A DNA stretch of 64,000 nt from Lysobacter sp. M2-1. GTDB lineage: Bacteria > Pseudomonadota > Gammaproteobacteria > Xanthomonadales > Xanthomonadaceae. The stretch covers positions 62,001-126,000 of the forward strand of contig NZ_JAKPBU010000002.1 of NCBI RefSeq assembly GCF_022662495.1. The letters are read 5' to 3'. The first letter of the stretch is position 1, and each line of letters starts with the position of its first letter. Made by a program: the position numbers and the translations under genes. This document shows positions 33,922 to 42,403 of this stretch, piece after piece. The notes beneath the pieces were generated by a model that was not told the DNA's origin, ran no database searches, and saw only the letters and a program-made list of their open reading frames with translations.

Positions 33922-34617
33922 ATGCCAAGGACCAAGCGGCTGGATCTGGCGGGAGTGGCGCAGCACGTCATCCAGCGCGGTAACGACCGGCAGGCGTGCT
34001 TCTACTGTGAAGCGGACTACACGCGTTATCTTCAGGATCTGCGCGACGCGGCGTCAGCCTCCGGTTGCAGAGTGCACGCGTACGTTTTGATGACCAACCA
34101 TGTGCATCTCCTGGTCACGCCGGAGGCCATCGGTTCGGTGGCGCGGATGATGCAGGCAGTCGGGCGGCGATATGTGCGATACATCAACGATTCGGCCGGC
34201 AGGACCGGGACGCTGTGGGAAGGGCGATACAAGTCCAGCCTGGTGGATAGCGAGCGCTATGTAATGACCTGCTATCGCTACATTGAACTGAACCCGGTGA
34301 GGGCGGGTATGGTGACGGAGCCGCAGGCCTACCGCTGGTCGAGCTTTGCTGCCAACGGCATGGGTCGCCATGATGCGGCGGTGATGCCGCACGAGGTCTA
34401 TCTGCGGCTTGGCGTGGATGACGAGCAGCGATGCGCCCGGTATCGCGAACTGGTGGGTCAGGGCATTCCGGACGAAGATCTGGCGGCGATCCGCCTTTAT
34501 GTGCAGCGGCAGCGGGCCTTGGGCACATCAAAATTCCAGGCGCAGATCGAGGACCAGTTGAAGCGACGGGCAGGACTCGGACAGCCGGGTCGTCCGCGGA
34601 GGGAATTGGTACTCTGA
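33922..34617 (+). CDS. tnpA-REP: REP-associated tyrosine transposase (RAYT, Y1 family)
   Basis: This 231-residue protein is a Y1 (HUH) transposase. The HUH pair is in YVLMTNHVHLLVTP, and the catalytic Tyr region is MMQAVGRRYVRYINDS. GTLWEGRYKSSLVDSERY and YRYIELNPVRAGMV are RAYT hallmarks. The start at 33922 follows GGAGAGG; the longer TTG start at 33892 is less likely. The stop codon TGA sits inside the right inverted repeat. RAYTs process single-stranded REP-like DNA and are often domesticated. Confidence 0.93.
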   Translation: MPRTKRLDLAGVAQHVIQRGNDRQACFYCEADYTRYLQDLRDAASASGCRVHAYVLMTNHVHLLVTPEAIGSVARMMQAVGRRYVRYINDSAGRTGTLWEGRYKSSLVDSERYVMTCYRYIELNPVRAGMVTEPQAYRWSSFAANGMGRHDAAVMPHEVYLRLGVDDEQRCARYRELVGQGIPDEDLAAIRLYVQRQRALGTSKFQAQIEDQLKRRAGLGQPGRPRRELVL

Positions 34618-34642
34618 CCCCTGTTTTCGACCCCTGTTTTCC
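34608..34642 (-). repeat. Right inverted repeat of the transposase unit
   Basis: GGTACTCTGACCCCTGTTTT is the inverted copy of the left-end core (AAATAGGGGTCAGAGTACC). A second short CGACCCCTGTTTTCC follows directly and abuts the stop of the Mrr-like gene at 34643. Confidence 0.8.
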
Positions 34643-35479
34643 TCAATCCAGCGCGGATGCGGCACGCGTGCCGCGGCAGGCAGGGTAGGCGGAACATCCC
34701 CAGAACGCTTCCCCGGTCGACTTGTTGTGGCGCAGGACCATCGTCGTCCGGCAGTGCGGGCACGCCGGTGCCGCTCTGGCTGCCGGCGTTGCTTCGGAGC
34801 GATCGGGTTGCGACGGCTCGATGCTCCCGAGGCTCCCGTCCTGCTGCACGCTCGAGACCAGTGCCAGCAGCGCCGGCGCGTCGATCAGTTCGATGGGTTT
34901 GTCGCTGGCGAAGCGCTCTGCGGCGCGGGTGAAGCCGCCGAGGGCGGCGATGCAGACGGCGTCGGCGCGGTGATGCACCATCAGACCGTACATCTCGCGC
35001 ACGACGCGCACATCCACCTGCACCCGGCGCCATCGCTTCACCTGCACCAGCGTCGTGCGCCCGCCCTTGCGCAGGATCAGGTCGATGCCGCCATCGGCGC
35101 CGCCCTGGCCGGTTTCCTCCACCGCGTAGCCCTGGCGGCGGAACGCCTCGCCGACCAGCAGTTCGAACTCGCGCCAGTGCGCGCGGTTGAAACTCTCCAG
35201 CCCGGTCTGCGCATCCAGCAGCTTGCGTCGCGCGCGGCCGCGCAGGTACGACACCAGGGCCGCGAACCAGCACAGGCCCATCACCAGCCAGGCCAGCGGT
35301 GCGAGCATTCCGCCGGAAGCCTGGTCGGCGATCTCCTGGCCGATGCGTCCGTCCGATGCGCCGAAGAACCAGCCGATTCCGTAGCGGATCGCGACGAAGC
35401 CGACGACACCGAGCACGATCCCCACCGGCCAGGGCAACGCTGCAACGCTATCGAGCCCGCTTTGCCTGCGTCTTGTCAT
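34643..35479 (-). CDS. Membrane-anchored Mrr-type restriction endonuclease with topoisomerase-like zinc finger
   Basis: This 278-residue protein has two N-terminal membrane helices (PWPVGIVLGVVGFVAIRY and LAPLAWLVMGLCWFAALVS) and a central PD-(D/E)xK Mrr-like nuclease domain. The catalytic residues appear as GGIDLILRKG (D133) and LVQVKRW (Q146, K148). The C-terminal four-cysteine finger CPHC...CSAYPAC resembles topoisomerase I zinc fingers. Mrr-like enzymes cut modified or foreign DNA. A RAYT unit touches its 3' end. Confidence 0.85.
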   Translation of the reverse strand: MTRRRQSGLDSVAALPWPVGIVLGVVGFVAIRYGIGWFFGASDGRIGQEIADQASGGMLAPLAWLVMGLCWFAALVSYLRGRARRKLLDAQTGLESFNRAHWREFELLVGEAFRRQGYAVEETGQGGADGGIDLILRKGGRTTLVQVKRWRRVQVDVRVVREMYGLMVHHRADAVCIAALGGFTRAAERFASDKPIELIDAPALLALVSSVQQDGSLGSIEPSQPDRSEATPAARAAPACPHCRTTMVLRHNKSTGEAFWGCSAYPACRGTRAASALD

Positions 35480-35669
35480 GCTGTCCCGACATCAGGAAGG
35501 GGTCGAACGATATCGCAATCACGCTGCACAGGCATGCGGGCTACCGTTGTGCGGGCCGTCCTTGAAGGCGTTCACCGACTTGAATGCGGGGCAGACTTTT
35601 CCGTTCAGGAACTCCCGCAAGGGCGAGGTCGCGCTCCACACGTGTCGCGCAAATGCATGCCTGCGAGCA

Positions 35670-36179
35670 TCAGGTACTTTTCACCTCGCCGGCAGTCGAG
35701 GGTTCCGACCGGGCCAGCGATGCCGCCGCGTAGCCACTGTCCGCGTCGTAGCGCGCGCGGCTTTCGATACGCAGCTTGCGGTAGGAGTGGTAGGCGAAAC
35801 CGCCCAGCACGCCAAGCGCGAGCGCGAGCAGGCTCAGCCCGCCGCGCGTCATGAGCATGACGATGAAATAGGCCGAGCCGACGATGGCCGCCATCAGCAT
35901 GATCCGTTCGTTGCCGCTGGGCATGACGAACGCCGCGTGGCCCCCCTGCGTGCGTGCGGCGATGATGCCCTTGTGGTCGATTGCCTTGTAGGCGTAGAAG
36001 CGCCCCCGCGACCCGGGCTGCAGGGCCTCGGCAACACCCGGGGCGACCGCCACCTTGTCCATGCGGCGTTCGGAGCCGTCCGCCAGGCGGAACACGATTT
36101 CGGAATAGACCGTGACCTTGCTCGTGGCTCGCTGGACAGCGGCACTCACGACGGTGCCGTCGATGGTTTCGGTCTGCAT
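35670..36179 (-). CDS. Membrane protein of unknown function
   Basis: The 169-residue product begins with a soluble beta-rich domain (SEIVFRLADGSERRMDKVAVAPGVAEAL) followed by two membrane helices (IMLMAAIVGSAYFIVMLM and LSLLALALGVLGGFAYHS) and a charged tail. The first domain resembles an OB-like small-molecule or nucleic-acid sensing fold only in general outline. A GGGAGAAG ribosome site precedes the ATG. It stands alone between the nuclease and the MarR-GNAT gene. No family recognised. Confidence 0.7.
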   Translation of the reverse strand: MQTETIDGTVVSAAVQRATSKVTVYSEIVFRLADGSERRMDKVAVAPGVAEALQPGSRGRFYAYKAIDHKGIIAARTQGGHAAFVMPSGNERIMLMAAIVGSAYFIVMLMTRGGLSLLALALGVLGGFAYHSYRKLRIESRARYDADSGYAAASLARSEPSTAGEVKST

Positions 36180-36390
36180 GCGCTTCTCCCGGATGGGTCG
36201 CAGGCCCGATGCGCGCGACTTCCACCTGCCAACGCAGGGGGCCCCGGCGATGGGCCACCGGCAGCGGGATCAACCGTGCAAAAAGAACGAATCGGGGCCT
36301 AGGTCACGTTGCAGCTCGCGGATCGGCGCTTGTGGCGATCTGGGTCGAAGACGGAAACCTGCAGCGCACCTGGTGTGCACCGACGCGCCC

Positions 36391-37305
36391 TTACAGCGCC
36401 AGGTCCCAGGTCTGCCCGACCAGCGCCTTGCCGAAGGATTGGTGCGGGGCCTGCGCGGTCAGTTCGAAGCCAGTGGCCTGGTAGATCCGTCGCGCCGCGG
36501 TCAGCACGTCATTGGTCCACAGGGTGAGCCGGCGGTAGCCCAGTTCGCGCGCACGGGCGATGCAGGTCTCGACCAGCCGTCGGCCGAGGCCGGTGCCGCG
36601 CGCGCCTGGCTCGACGTAGAGCAGGCGCAGCCGGGCGACGCCGGGTTCGTCGCCGGCCATCAGGAAGATCGAACCCACGATCTGGCCGCCGCGTTCGGCG
36701 ATCCAGGCGTCTTCGCGCGCGGGATCGAACCCGGCCGCGAACTCGCCCAGGATCCTCGCGACCAGCGCTTCGTAGGTCCAGTCCCAGCCGTATTCGTGGG
36801 CATACAACACGGCCTGGCGATGGATCACCCAGCCCAGGTCGCCGGGGACCGGCCGACGCAGGCTCACCGGTGCCGGCACGCGCTCGGGCGCGCCGAACGT
36901 GTCCTGGATCCGGCGCAGGCTCGAGACCAGGGTCTTGCGCCCGGCTTCGCTCACCGGTTCGAGCAGGCCGGCCATGCGCAGGTGCGAGCCGTGGTCGAGT
37001 TCGGTGAAGGCCACCCGGCCGGCCGGGGTCAGGGACAGGGGCTTCTTCTTGGCATGGTTGGCGTCCACCGCGCTGGTCACCAGCCCGCGGGCGGTGAGGG
37101 TGCGGACCAGCCGGCTGAGCTGGGCCTTGTCGATCCCCAGGCTGCGGCTGAGGTCTGCGGCGGTCTGCTGGCCCGTGGTGGCCAGCTCGTAGATGACCCG
37201 GCCCTCCGGCAGCGAGTAGCCGGTCTCGGGCAGGTGTTCGTCGAGCAGCCCGATCAGGCGCGTGTAGTAGCGGTTGAACCGTCTGACTTCCTGGACGACG
37301 TCCAT
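36391..37305 (-). CDS. MarR-GNAT fusion regulator/acetyltransferase
   Basis: The 304 residues combine an N-terminal MarR winged helix (about 1-145, with TAADLSRSLGIDKAQLSRLVRTL) and a C-terminal GNAT acetyltransferase (about 150-304). The acetyl-CoA motif is LRLLYVEPGARGTGLGRRLVETCI. A perfect palindrome lies just upstream of the start (37316-37334) and is almost certainly its own operator. The gene therefore probably represses itself until an inducer or substrate is present. Such fusions are widespread but rarely assigned a substrate. Confidence 0.9.
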   Translation of the reverse strand: MDVVQEVRRFNRYYTRLIGLLDEHLPETGYSLPEGRVIYELATTGQQTAADLSRSLGIDKAQLSRLVRTLTARGLVTSAVDANHAKKKPLSLTPAGRVAFTELDHGSHLRMAGLLEPVSEAGRKTLVSSLRRIQDTFGAPERVPAPVSLRRPVPGDLGWVIHRQAVLYAHEYGWDWTYEALVARILGEFAAGFDPAREDAWIAERGGQIVGSIFLMAGDEPGVARLRLLYVEPGARGTGLGRRLVETCIARARELGYRRLTLWTNDVLTAARRIYQATGFELTAQAPHQSFGKALVGQTWDLAL

Positions 37306-37315
37306 GGCGGGCTCT

Positions 37316-37334
37316 ATGTTGACTTAGTCAACAT
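37316..37334. promoter_or_regulatory. Perfect palindromic operator for the MarR-GNAT gene
   Basis: ATGTTGACTTAGTCAACAT is an exact 8-bp inverted repeat around TTA, extended by one more pair (T at 37315, A at 37335). It lies 10 bp upstream of the start codon. The TTGAC half could also be a -35 element, so binding would block the promoter. Confidence 0.8.
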
Positions 37335-37493
37335 ACTAGCCAGCGGTCGACGGGCCCGCAACGGGGTCGTGACCCACCTCGAAACTCGTCCTCCGGGGCT
37401 GATGGTCGAAGGCGTGCAGCTTGGTTCGTCGTCCGGGTATCGTCCCGCTGCCAGACGGCGGGCGTCCCGAACGGCCATTCAACCGGAGGAACC

Positions 37494-37766
37494 ATGTGCA
37501 GGAACATCCGCACGCTCTACAACTTCGAACCGCCTGCCTCGCAGGACGAGATCCGTGCATCGGCGCTGCAGTTCGTACGCAAGCTCAGCGGCTTCAATAC
37601 GCCGTCCAAGGCGAACGAGGCCGCGTTCGAGCGGGCGGTCGACCAGGTCAGCGAGGCGGCCACAATCCTGATCGATTCGCTCTTCACCGTGATGCCGCCC
37701 AAGAATCGCGAAGCCGAGCGTGCGAAAGCGGCCGCGCTGTCGGTCAAACGTTTCGGGCCGCGCTAG
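37494..37766 (+). CDS. DUF2277 family small protein
   Basis: This 90-residue protein opens MCRNIRTLYNFEPPASQDEI, which is diagnostic for DUF2277. The rest is helical with a basic C-terminus (KNREAERAKAAALSVKRFG). A strong CCGGAGGA ribosome site precedes the start. The function is unknown. It is convergent with the GH5 gene. Confidence 0.88.
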   Translation: MCRNIRTLYNFEPPASQDEIRASALQFVRKLSGFNTPSKANEAAFERAVDQVSEAATILIDSLFTVMPPKNREAERAKAAALSVKRFGPR

Positions 37767-37829
37767 CGCTGGCGCGCGGCGCTTGCGCCATCGCCCGCAC
37801 GGATCGTTGCGGCGCCGCGATCTCCCGCC

Positions 37830-38873
37830 TTACGGCGGATCCAGATACGGCCGCAATGCAGCCATCTGCGGACGATCGACGCAGGCGGTGGGACAGCCGG
37901 TGGGTTGCAGGGTGAAGATGTATTCGCCCCACCACGGGCCGCCCGCCCAGTAGGTCCAGCCGAGCCAGACCTCGGCATTGGCTTCGACATGCGCGAGCAT
38001 GTCTTCCAGCGCGGCATGGCAGGTCTCGTTGCGGCCCCCGGCGAATTCGCCAAGAAAACCGCGCTTGCCGTGCATGCGCAGCCATTTGGTGAATCCTTCG
38101 AGCCGCCGCGAGCCGACGGTCGCGTCGACGCAGGTCTCCGAGGTGCCGGAAGAGTTGCTGTCGAGATACTGGTGCACCTCGAACGCGAAGTTGTTGCCCG
38201 GATCCTCGATTTCCAGCATCGCCGTCGCATTGGGGGTTCCATACCAGTCCTGGAACCAGGTCCCCGCCGTGCTCCAGGCATTGCCGGGAACGAGCACGAG
38301 ATTGTCGGCACCGGCCGCGCGGATCGCGCGGATCGCGGCGTTGGCGTCGTTGCGCCACAGTTCGGTCGGCATGCCATTGGGCTCGTTCATCAGCCCGAAG
38401 ATGACTTTCTGATTGTCGCGGTAGTGGGTCGCCAGCCGCGCCCACAGATCGGCGAACGCGGCGGCCTCGATCTCCTTGCCGATCACTTCGCCGCGATAGC
38501 GCGCGTAGTTATGCGGATCGATCACCACGAAGTGGCCCTGGTCGGTGGCGTGCGCAATGAACGCATCGATGCGGGATAGCTCAGCGGCGTCGAACTCGCC
38601 CTGCAGCGCCGGCTGCAGCCGCTCCCAGCGGAACGGGAGCCGGAATACGTTCATGCCGCGTCCGGCGAAGTAATCGACATCGCTGGTTTTTGGATAGGTG
38701 TAATCCTTGTGCACGGTGCCCGGCAGGCGCCCGGCGTTGAATTCGGCGCCGGCCAGGTTGACGCCGCGATAGGCAGTCCCCGCCGCCAGCGCATCGCCGG
38801 TCGTGATCGTCGTGAGACACCACGCGGCGAAGGCGACAATGAGAACGCGGCCCAGGACGAGGATGGCGGACAT
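37830..38873 (-). CDS. Glycoside hydrolase family 5 endoglucanase, exported
   Basis: This 347-residue cellulase-like enzyme has a signal peptide (LVLGRVLIVAFAAWCLTTIT). The GH5 catalytic pair is the acid/base E164 in FGLMNEPNG and the nucleophile E276 in GFLGEFAGG; the AYRGVNLAGAEFN start and VHQYLDSNSSGTSETC are typical. It should cleave beta-1,4-glucans outside the cell. Start 38873 gives the complete leader; the longer frame is unsupported. It stands alone upstream of the spike-like pair. Confidence 0.93.
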   Translation of the reverse strand: MSAILVLGRVLIVAFAAWCLTTITTGDALAAGTAYRGVNLAGAEFNAGRLPGTVHKDYTYPKTSDVDYFAGRGMNVFRLPFRWERLQPALQGEFDAAELSRIDAFIAHATDQGHFVVIDPHNYARYRGEVIGKEIEAAAFADLWARLATHYRDNQKVIFGLMNEPNGMPTELWRNDANAAIRAIRAAGADNLVLVPGNAWSTAGTWFQDWYGTPNATAMLEIEDPGNNFAFEVHQYLDSNSSGTSETCVDATVGSRRLEGFTKWLRMHGKRGFLGEFAGGRNETCHAALEDMLAHVEANAEVWLGWTYWAGGPWWGEYIFTLQPTGCPTACVDRPQMAALRPYLDPP

Positions 38874-39102
38874 CGCGGCGGCTCCTGCGGAGGCGCGGCC
38901 GCCGCTGTGTCCATATCTTGCCCGCGCGCACTGCTGTCGCGACGGCAAGGCGATGTCGTTTGGTCACAGAAACGCAAATGCCTGCGGCATCACACGACAC
39001 CGTGCATGGTTCGCAGGCGAAATGCATCACAAACTGGCTGCAGTGCAGCTGGCGGATGGCTTCGTTTCCAATCGCGGAAGTGCGGTGCGGTTCTCGCGAC
39101 GG

Positions 39103-39411
39103 TTATCGAACCCGCACGCGTTCACTGACCGCGATCACGCCCGCAGGCAAACCGTTCGGCTCGCATGTGGCATCGGAACCCAAGGCCACGGCCCGGCCCA
39201 GGATCCGCACGCGCGCGGCGCCCGCCAGCTGGATCGCGGTGCAACGTGGTTGCGCCTGCGGCCCTGGGCAGTCCGCCACGACGACGGGATCGCCCACGCA
39301 CAGCAATGCTGCGCCGTTGGCGTATACGCGGGAGGTGCCTGGGATGGCGCCTGCGGAGGCGCCATGGGCGCATAGCAGCGTGGAGGCGATCGTCACCACG
39401 GGCGTGCCCAT
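39103..39411 (-). CDS. PAAR-like spike-tip protein
   Basis: This 102-residue protein starts TPVVTIASTLLCAHG and has repeated short beta-arcs typical of PAAR or PAAR-like tips (GAIPGTSRVYANGAALLCVGDPVVVADCPG, quoted here in parts: RVYANGAALLCVGD). Several Cys and His could bind the tip metal. Its ATG overlaps the stop of the gpV-like gene, so the two are coupled. PAAR proteins cap the needle of contractile injection machines. No such machine is present nearby. Confidence 0.65.
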   Translation of the reverse strand: MGTPVVTIASTLLCAHGASAGAIPGTSRVYANGAALLCVGDPVVVADCPGPQAQPRCTAIQLAGAARVRILGRAVALGSDATCEPNGLPAGVIAVSERVRVR

Positions 39412-39836
39412 CAGACGATCTCCAGCGCGCCGTGGTTGATGGAAACGACTGGGCCGCGCAGGCTGACGATCGCACCCTTGGCGTTGTCCAGCACGATGCC
39501 CTGCGCGTCGATCTGCAGGTTTGCACCGTCGCGGGTGCGCAGCGCGATGGTTTCCGGTGCCTGCACGCCGGGATCGCGCAACGGCATGGGCACCTGCGCG
39601 GAGTCCGTCCAGTACACCCCGCACCAGATCGGATGTGTAAGGTCGCCTGACTCGAACTCCACCCACACGGCACTGTCGATGGCCGGCAGCGTCGCGCTCA
39701 CGCCGGGCGGCAGGCAAGGCAGCGCCCAAGCGGTCGACGCGCCATTCACAGCGGGCACCGCGACGAGCAGGCGCGCCTGTTGCAGCGGGTCCGCGTTGTC
39801 ACGGACGGTGCCGCGATACTTGCCGTAGTGGGGCAT
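39411..39836 (-). CDS. Phage baseplate protein V (gp5 OB-fold)-like protein
   Basis: The 141 residues match the OB-fold base domain of phage gpV/VgrG spikes: YRGTVRDNADPLQQARLLVAVP, LPCLPPGVSATLPAIDSAVWVEF and LTHPIWCGVYW. The C-terminal part (LRTRDGANLQIDAQGIVLDN) fits the start of a triple-stranded beta-helix. The start at 39836 is chosen because homology begins there. The protein is small relative to full VgrG, lacks the gp27-like hub, and is coupled to the PAAR-like gene. Confidence 0.7.
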   Translation of the reverse strand: MPHYGKYRGTVRDNADPLQQARLLVAVPAVNGASTAWALPCLPPGVSATLPAIDSAVWVEFESGDLTHPIWCGVYWTDSAQVPMPLRDPGVQAPETIALRTRDGANLQIDAQGIVLDNAKGAIVSLRGPVVSINHGALEIV

Positions 39837-39959
39837 GGTGAACCTCGACGATGGGAAGCGCAGTGCAACCGAAGGGGCGGAGTGCAGGCACGCCCCCGCG
39901 CGAGCATCGCCGCCTTGGCGCTTGAGGGTCTGCGCCCACTTCAACGTGGTCACGTGTGG

Positions 39960-40155
39960 CTACCGGTCGTCACCGTTGCAGAAGCCCGTACGCGATCGAA
40001 CGACCCCGCCCCGCATCCAGTTCACGGAAAGCTCGCTGGCGATCGGCACGGCGGCCGAATACCGCATCGCCACCCTTGCCGGCCGGAACGCGGGCCTGAC
40101 CCTCAGCCTGCCGAAGGCGCGCCTGCGCCCGCTGCAACGGCGGCGGCCGGATTGA
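39960..40155 (+). pseudogene. Possible 3' fragment of a lost gene
   Basis: One plus-strand frame here has the very high GC at third positions that marks real coding sequence. It reads RIQFTESSLAIGTAAEYRIA, then LAGRNAGLTLSLPKARLRPLQ and a stop at 40155. No start or complete gene can be built upstream, where coding character appears to shift frame near 39985. No family recognised; phage-tail origin is a guess from the adjacent genes. The rest of 39837-40270 shows nothing else. Confidence 0.3.
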
Positions 40156-40270
40156 ATCGCGATCAGGGCGCCGTTGTCGAAATTACACCCGCCGGCCCGT
40201 CGTATCCTCGAACGGCCGGCGCGTGATACGCCGCCGCGACCTCCCGCCACGGCCCGCAGGACGATCCAGC

Positions 40271-41722
40271 ATGAGCCACGAACCGCAGCCTTCGCTATCC
40301 GACGATTCCGCCGCGACGATGGCGGCCCCGGCCGGGGGCTACTCGCTCTGGGCCGAACTGCGCAATGCCATCCGCGGCACCGGCGCGGACTACACCCGGA
40401 TTCCGCTGCGCCGCGCCGTGTTCCTGCTTGCGGTGCCGATGGTGCTCGAGCTGGTGCTGGAGTCCACGTTTGCGGTGGTGGACATCTATTTCGTCGCCAA
40501 ACTCGGCTCTTCCGCCGTGGCCACCGTGGGGCTGACCGAGAGCTATCTGTTCCTGCTGTATTCGATCGCGATGGGCCTGGCGATGGGCATCACCGCCCTG
40601 GTGGCGCGGCGCATCGGCGAAGGCAGGCGCGAGGAAGCCGCCGTCACCGCGGTGCAGGCCCTGTGGATCGCGCTGCTGGCCTCGGTGCCGTTCGCGGTCG
40701 CGGGCATCGTCTGGGCGCGCGACCTGCTGGCGCTGATGGGGGCCGACGCCTGGACGCTCGAGCACGGTTCCCGCTACATGCAATGGATGCTCGGCGGCAA
40801 CGCCGTGATCATGCTGCTGTTCGTGATCAACGCGATCTTCCGTGGCGCGGGCGATGCGGCCGTCGCCATGCGCGTGCTGTGGGTGGCCAACGGCCTGAAC
40901 ATCGTGCTGGACCCGATCCTGATCTTCGGCTTCGGTCCGATCCCGGCCATGGGCATCGAAGGCGCGGCCATCGCCACCAACATCGGGCGCGGCGCCGGCG
41001 TGCTGATGCAGCTGTGGATCCTATTCCGCGGCGGCCAGCACATCCGCGTGCTGACCTCGCAGCTGGTCTGGCGCGGCACGATCCTCTGGCACATCGTGCG
41101 CACCTCGCTGGGCGGCGTGGGCCAGATGATCGTGGCGATGACCTCGTGGATCTTCCTGATGCGGATCCTGGCCAGCATCGGCAGCGAGGCGGTGGCCGGC
41201 GCCACCATCGCCATCCGCATCATGATGTTCACCATGATGCCGGCCTGGGGCATGTCCAACGCGGCGGCGACGCTGGTCGGGCAGAACCTGGGCGCCGAGC
41301 AGCCCGATCGCGCCGAAGCCTCGGTTTGGCGCATCGGCTGGTACAACATGGCCTATCTGGTCGTCGTGTCGGTGCTGTTCTTCCTGCTGCCGGACCGGCT
41401 GGTCGGATTGTTCAGCGAAGATCCCGCGGTGGTCGCGGTCGGTGCCCAATGGTTGCGGATCCTGTCGTATTCGTTCTTCGTCTACGGCTGGTGGATGGTG
41501 GCGGTGCAGGCCTTCAACGGCGCCGGCGACACGGTCACCCCGACCCGAATCAATCTGGTGTTCTTCTGGCTGATCCAGATCCCGCTGGCCTGGCTGCTCG
41601 CCCTGCAGATGGGCTGGGAAGCGACCGGCGTGTTCTGGGCGGTGTTCGTCTCCGAGACTTCGGTGGGCCTGTTCACGCTGTGGCTGTTCTCGCGCGGCGG
41701 GTGGAAGACAATGAAGGTGTAG
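40271..41722 (+). CDS. MATE-family multidrug efflux transporter
   Basis: This 483-residue inner-membrane protein has twelve helices in two symmetric halves, as in MATE pumps. Landmarks are [41 protein letters not shown] in the first half and [24 protein letters not shown] in the second. MATE pumps export cationic drugs using a sodium or proton gradient. The start at 40271 (MSHEPQP) gives a short cytoplasmic N-terminus; the longer frame starts in non-homologous sequence. No local regulator. Confidence 0.93.
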   Translation: MSHEPQPSLSDDSAATMAAPAGGYSLWAELRNAIRGTGADYTRIPLRRAVFLLAVPMVLELVLESTFAVVDIYFVAKLGSSAVATVGLTESYLFLLYSIAMGLAMGITALVARRIGEGRREEAAVTAVQALWIALLASVPFAVAGIVWARDLLALMGADAWTLEHGSRYMQWMLGGNAVIMLLFVINAIFRGAGDAAVAMRVLWVANGLNIVLDPILIFGFGPIPAMGIEGAAIATNIGRGAGVLMQLWILFRGGQHIRVLTSQLVWRGTILWHIVRTSLGGVGQMIVAMTSWIFLMRILASIGSEAVAGATIAIRIMMFTMMPAWGMSNAAATLVGQNLGAEQPDRAEASVWRIGWYNMAYLVVVSVLFFLLPDRLVGLFSEDPAVVAVGAQWLRILSYSFFVYGWWMVAVQAFNGAGDTVTPTRINLVFFWLIQIPLAWLLALQMGWEATGVFWAVFVSETSVGLFTLWLFSRGGWKTMKV

Positions 41723-41755
41723 GCGCGCCGCCGCGCCACGTGGACGAAAGAGAAC

Positions 41756-42271
41756 ATGAAGGCAACGACCTGGATCGCGCTGCTGCGCGCGGTGAACGTC
41801 GGCGGCACCGGCAAGCTGCCGATGGCCGAGCTGCGGGCGCTGTGCGAGGCGGCCGGCTTCGCCGAAGTGCGCACCTACATCGCCAGCGGCAACGTCGTGT
41901 TTCGTGCCACCGGCACCGAAGCCTCGGTCAAGGCCGCGCTGGAAACCGCGCTGGCCGGCTGGTTCGGCAGGCCGGTGAGCGTGCTCGTGCGCACCCATGC
42001 CGAACTGGCGGCGGTAGTGGCGGCGAACCCGTTCGCGGACGCCGCCGGCAACCGCCTGATGGTCAGCTTCCTCGACGCCGCGCCACCGACGGACGCGCTG
42101 GAGCGCGTCGCGCACCGGCAGGGCGAGCGGATCGCCCTGGGCCGGCGCGAGATCTACGTCGATTACGGCGACGGCATGCGCGATTCGAAGCTCAAGGTGC
42201 CAGCAGCGAAGGCAGGGACCGCGCGCAATCTCAATACGGTGCGGCGGCTGATCGAGATGTCGCGTCCGTAA
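41756..42271 (+). CDS. DUF1697 family protein
   Basis: This 171-residue protein opens with [20 protein letters not shown], the defining DUF1697 signature, followed by [17 protein letters not shown] and [14 protein letters not shown]. The function is not known. The start follows a GAAAGAG stretch and lies 33 bp after the MATE gene, so the two may share a transcript. Confidence 0.9.
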   Translation: MKATTWIALLRAVNVGGTGKLPMAELRALCEAAGFAEVRTYIASGNVVFRATGTEASVKAALETALAGWFGRPVSVLVRTHAELAAVVAANPFADAAGNRLMVSFLDAAPPTDALERVAHRQGERIALGRREIYVDYGDGMRDSKLKVPAAKAGTARNLNTVRRLIEMSRP

Positions 42272-42403
42272 GCGCACAAGGGCGCCCGACGCCCGATCGC
42301 GAAGCGCCTGGATCGTGCGATTCAAGGCTGCCTTGCATAATTTTCGCAGCCGACCCGCAGCGGCCGCGCCTAGGATGTTACGGCATCCGACGAGGAGAGC
42401 CCG

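Noticed and set aside
35519-35655. Short minus-strand coding-like frame (SPLREFLNGKVCPAFKSV...)
   Set aside because: Only about 40 codons, no convincing start or ribosome site, and third-position bias is only moderate.
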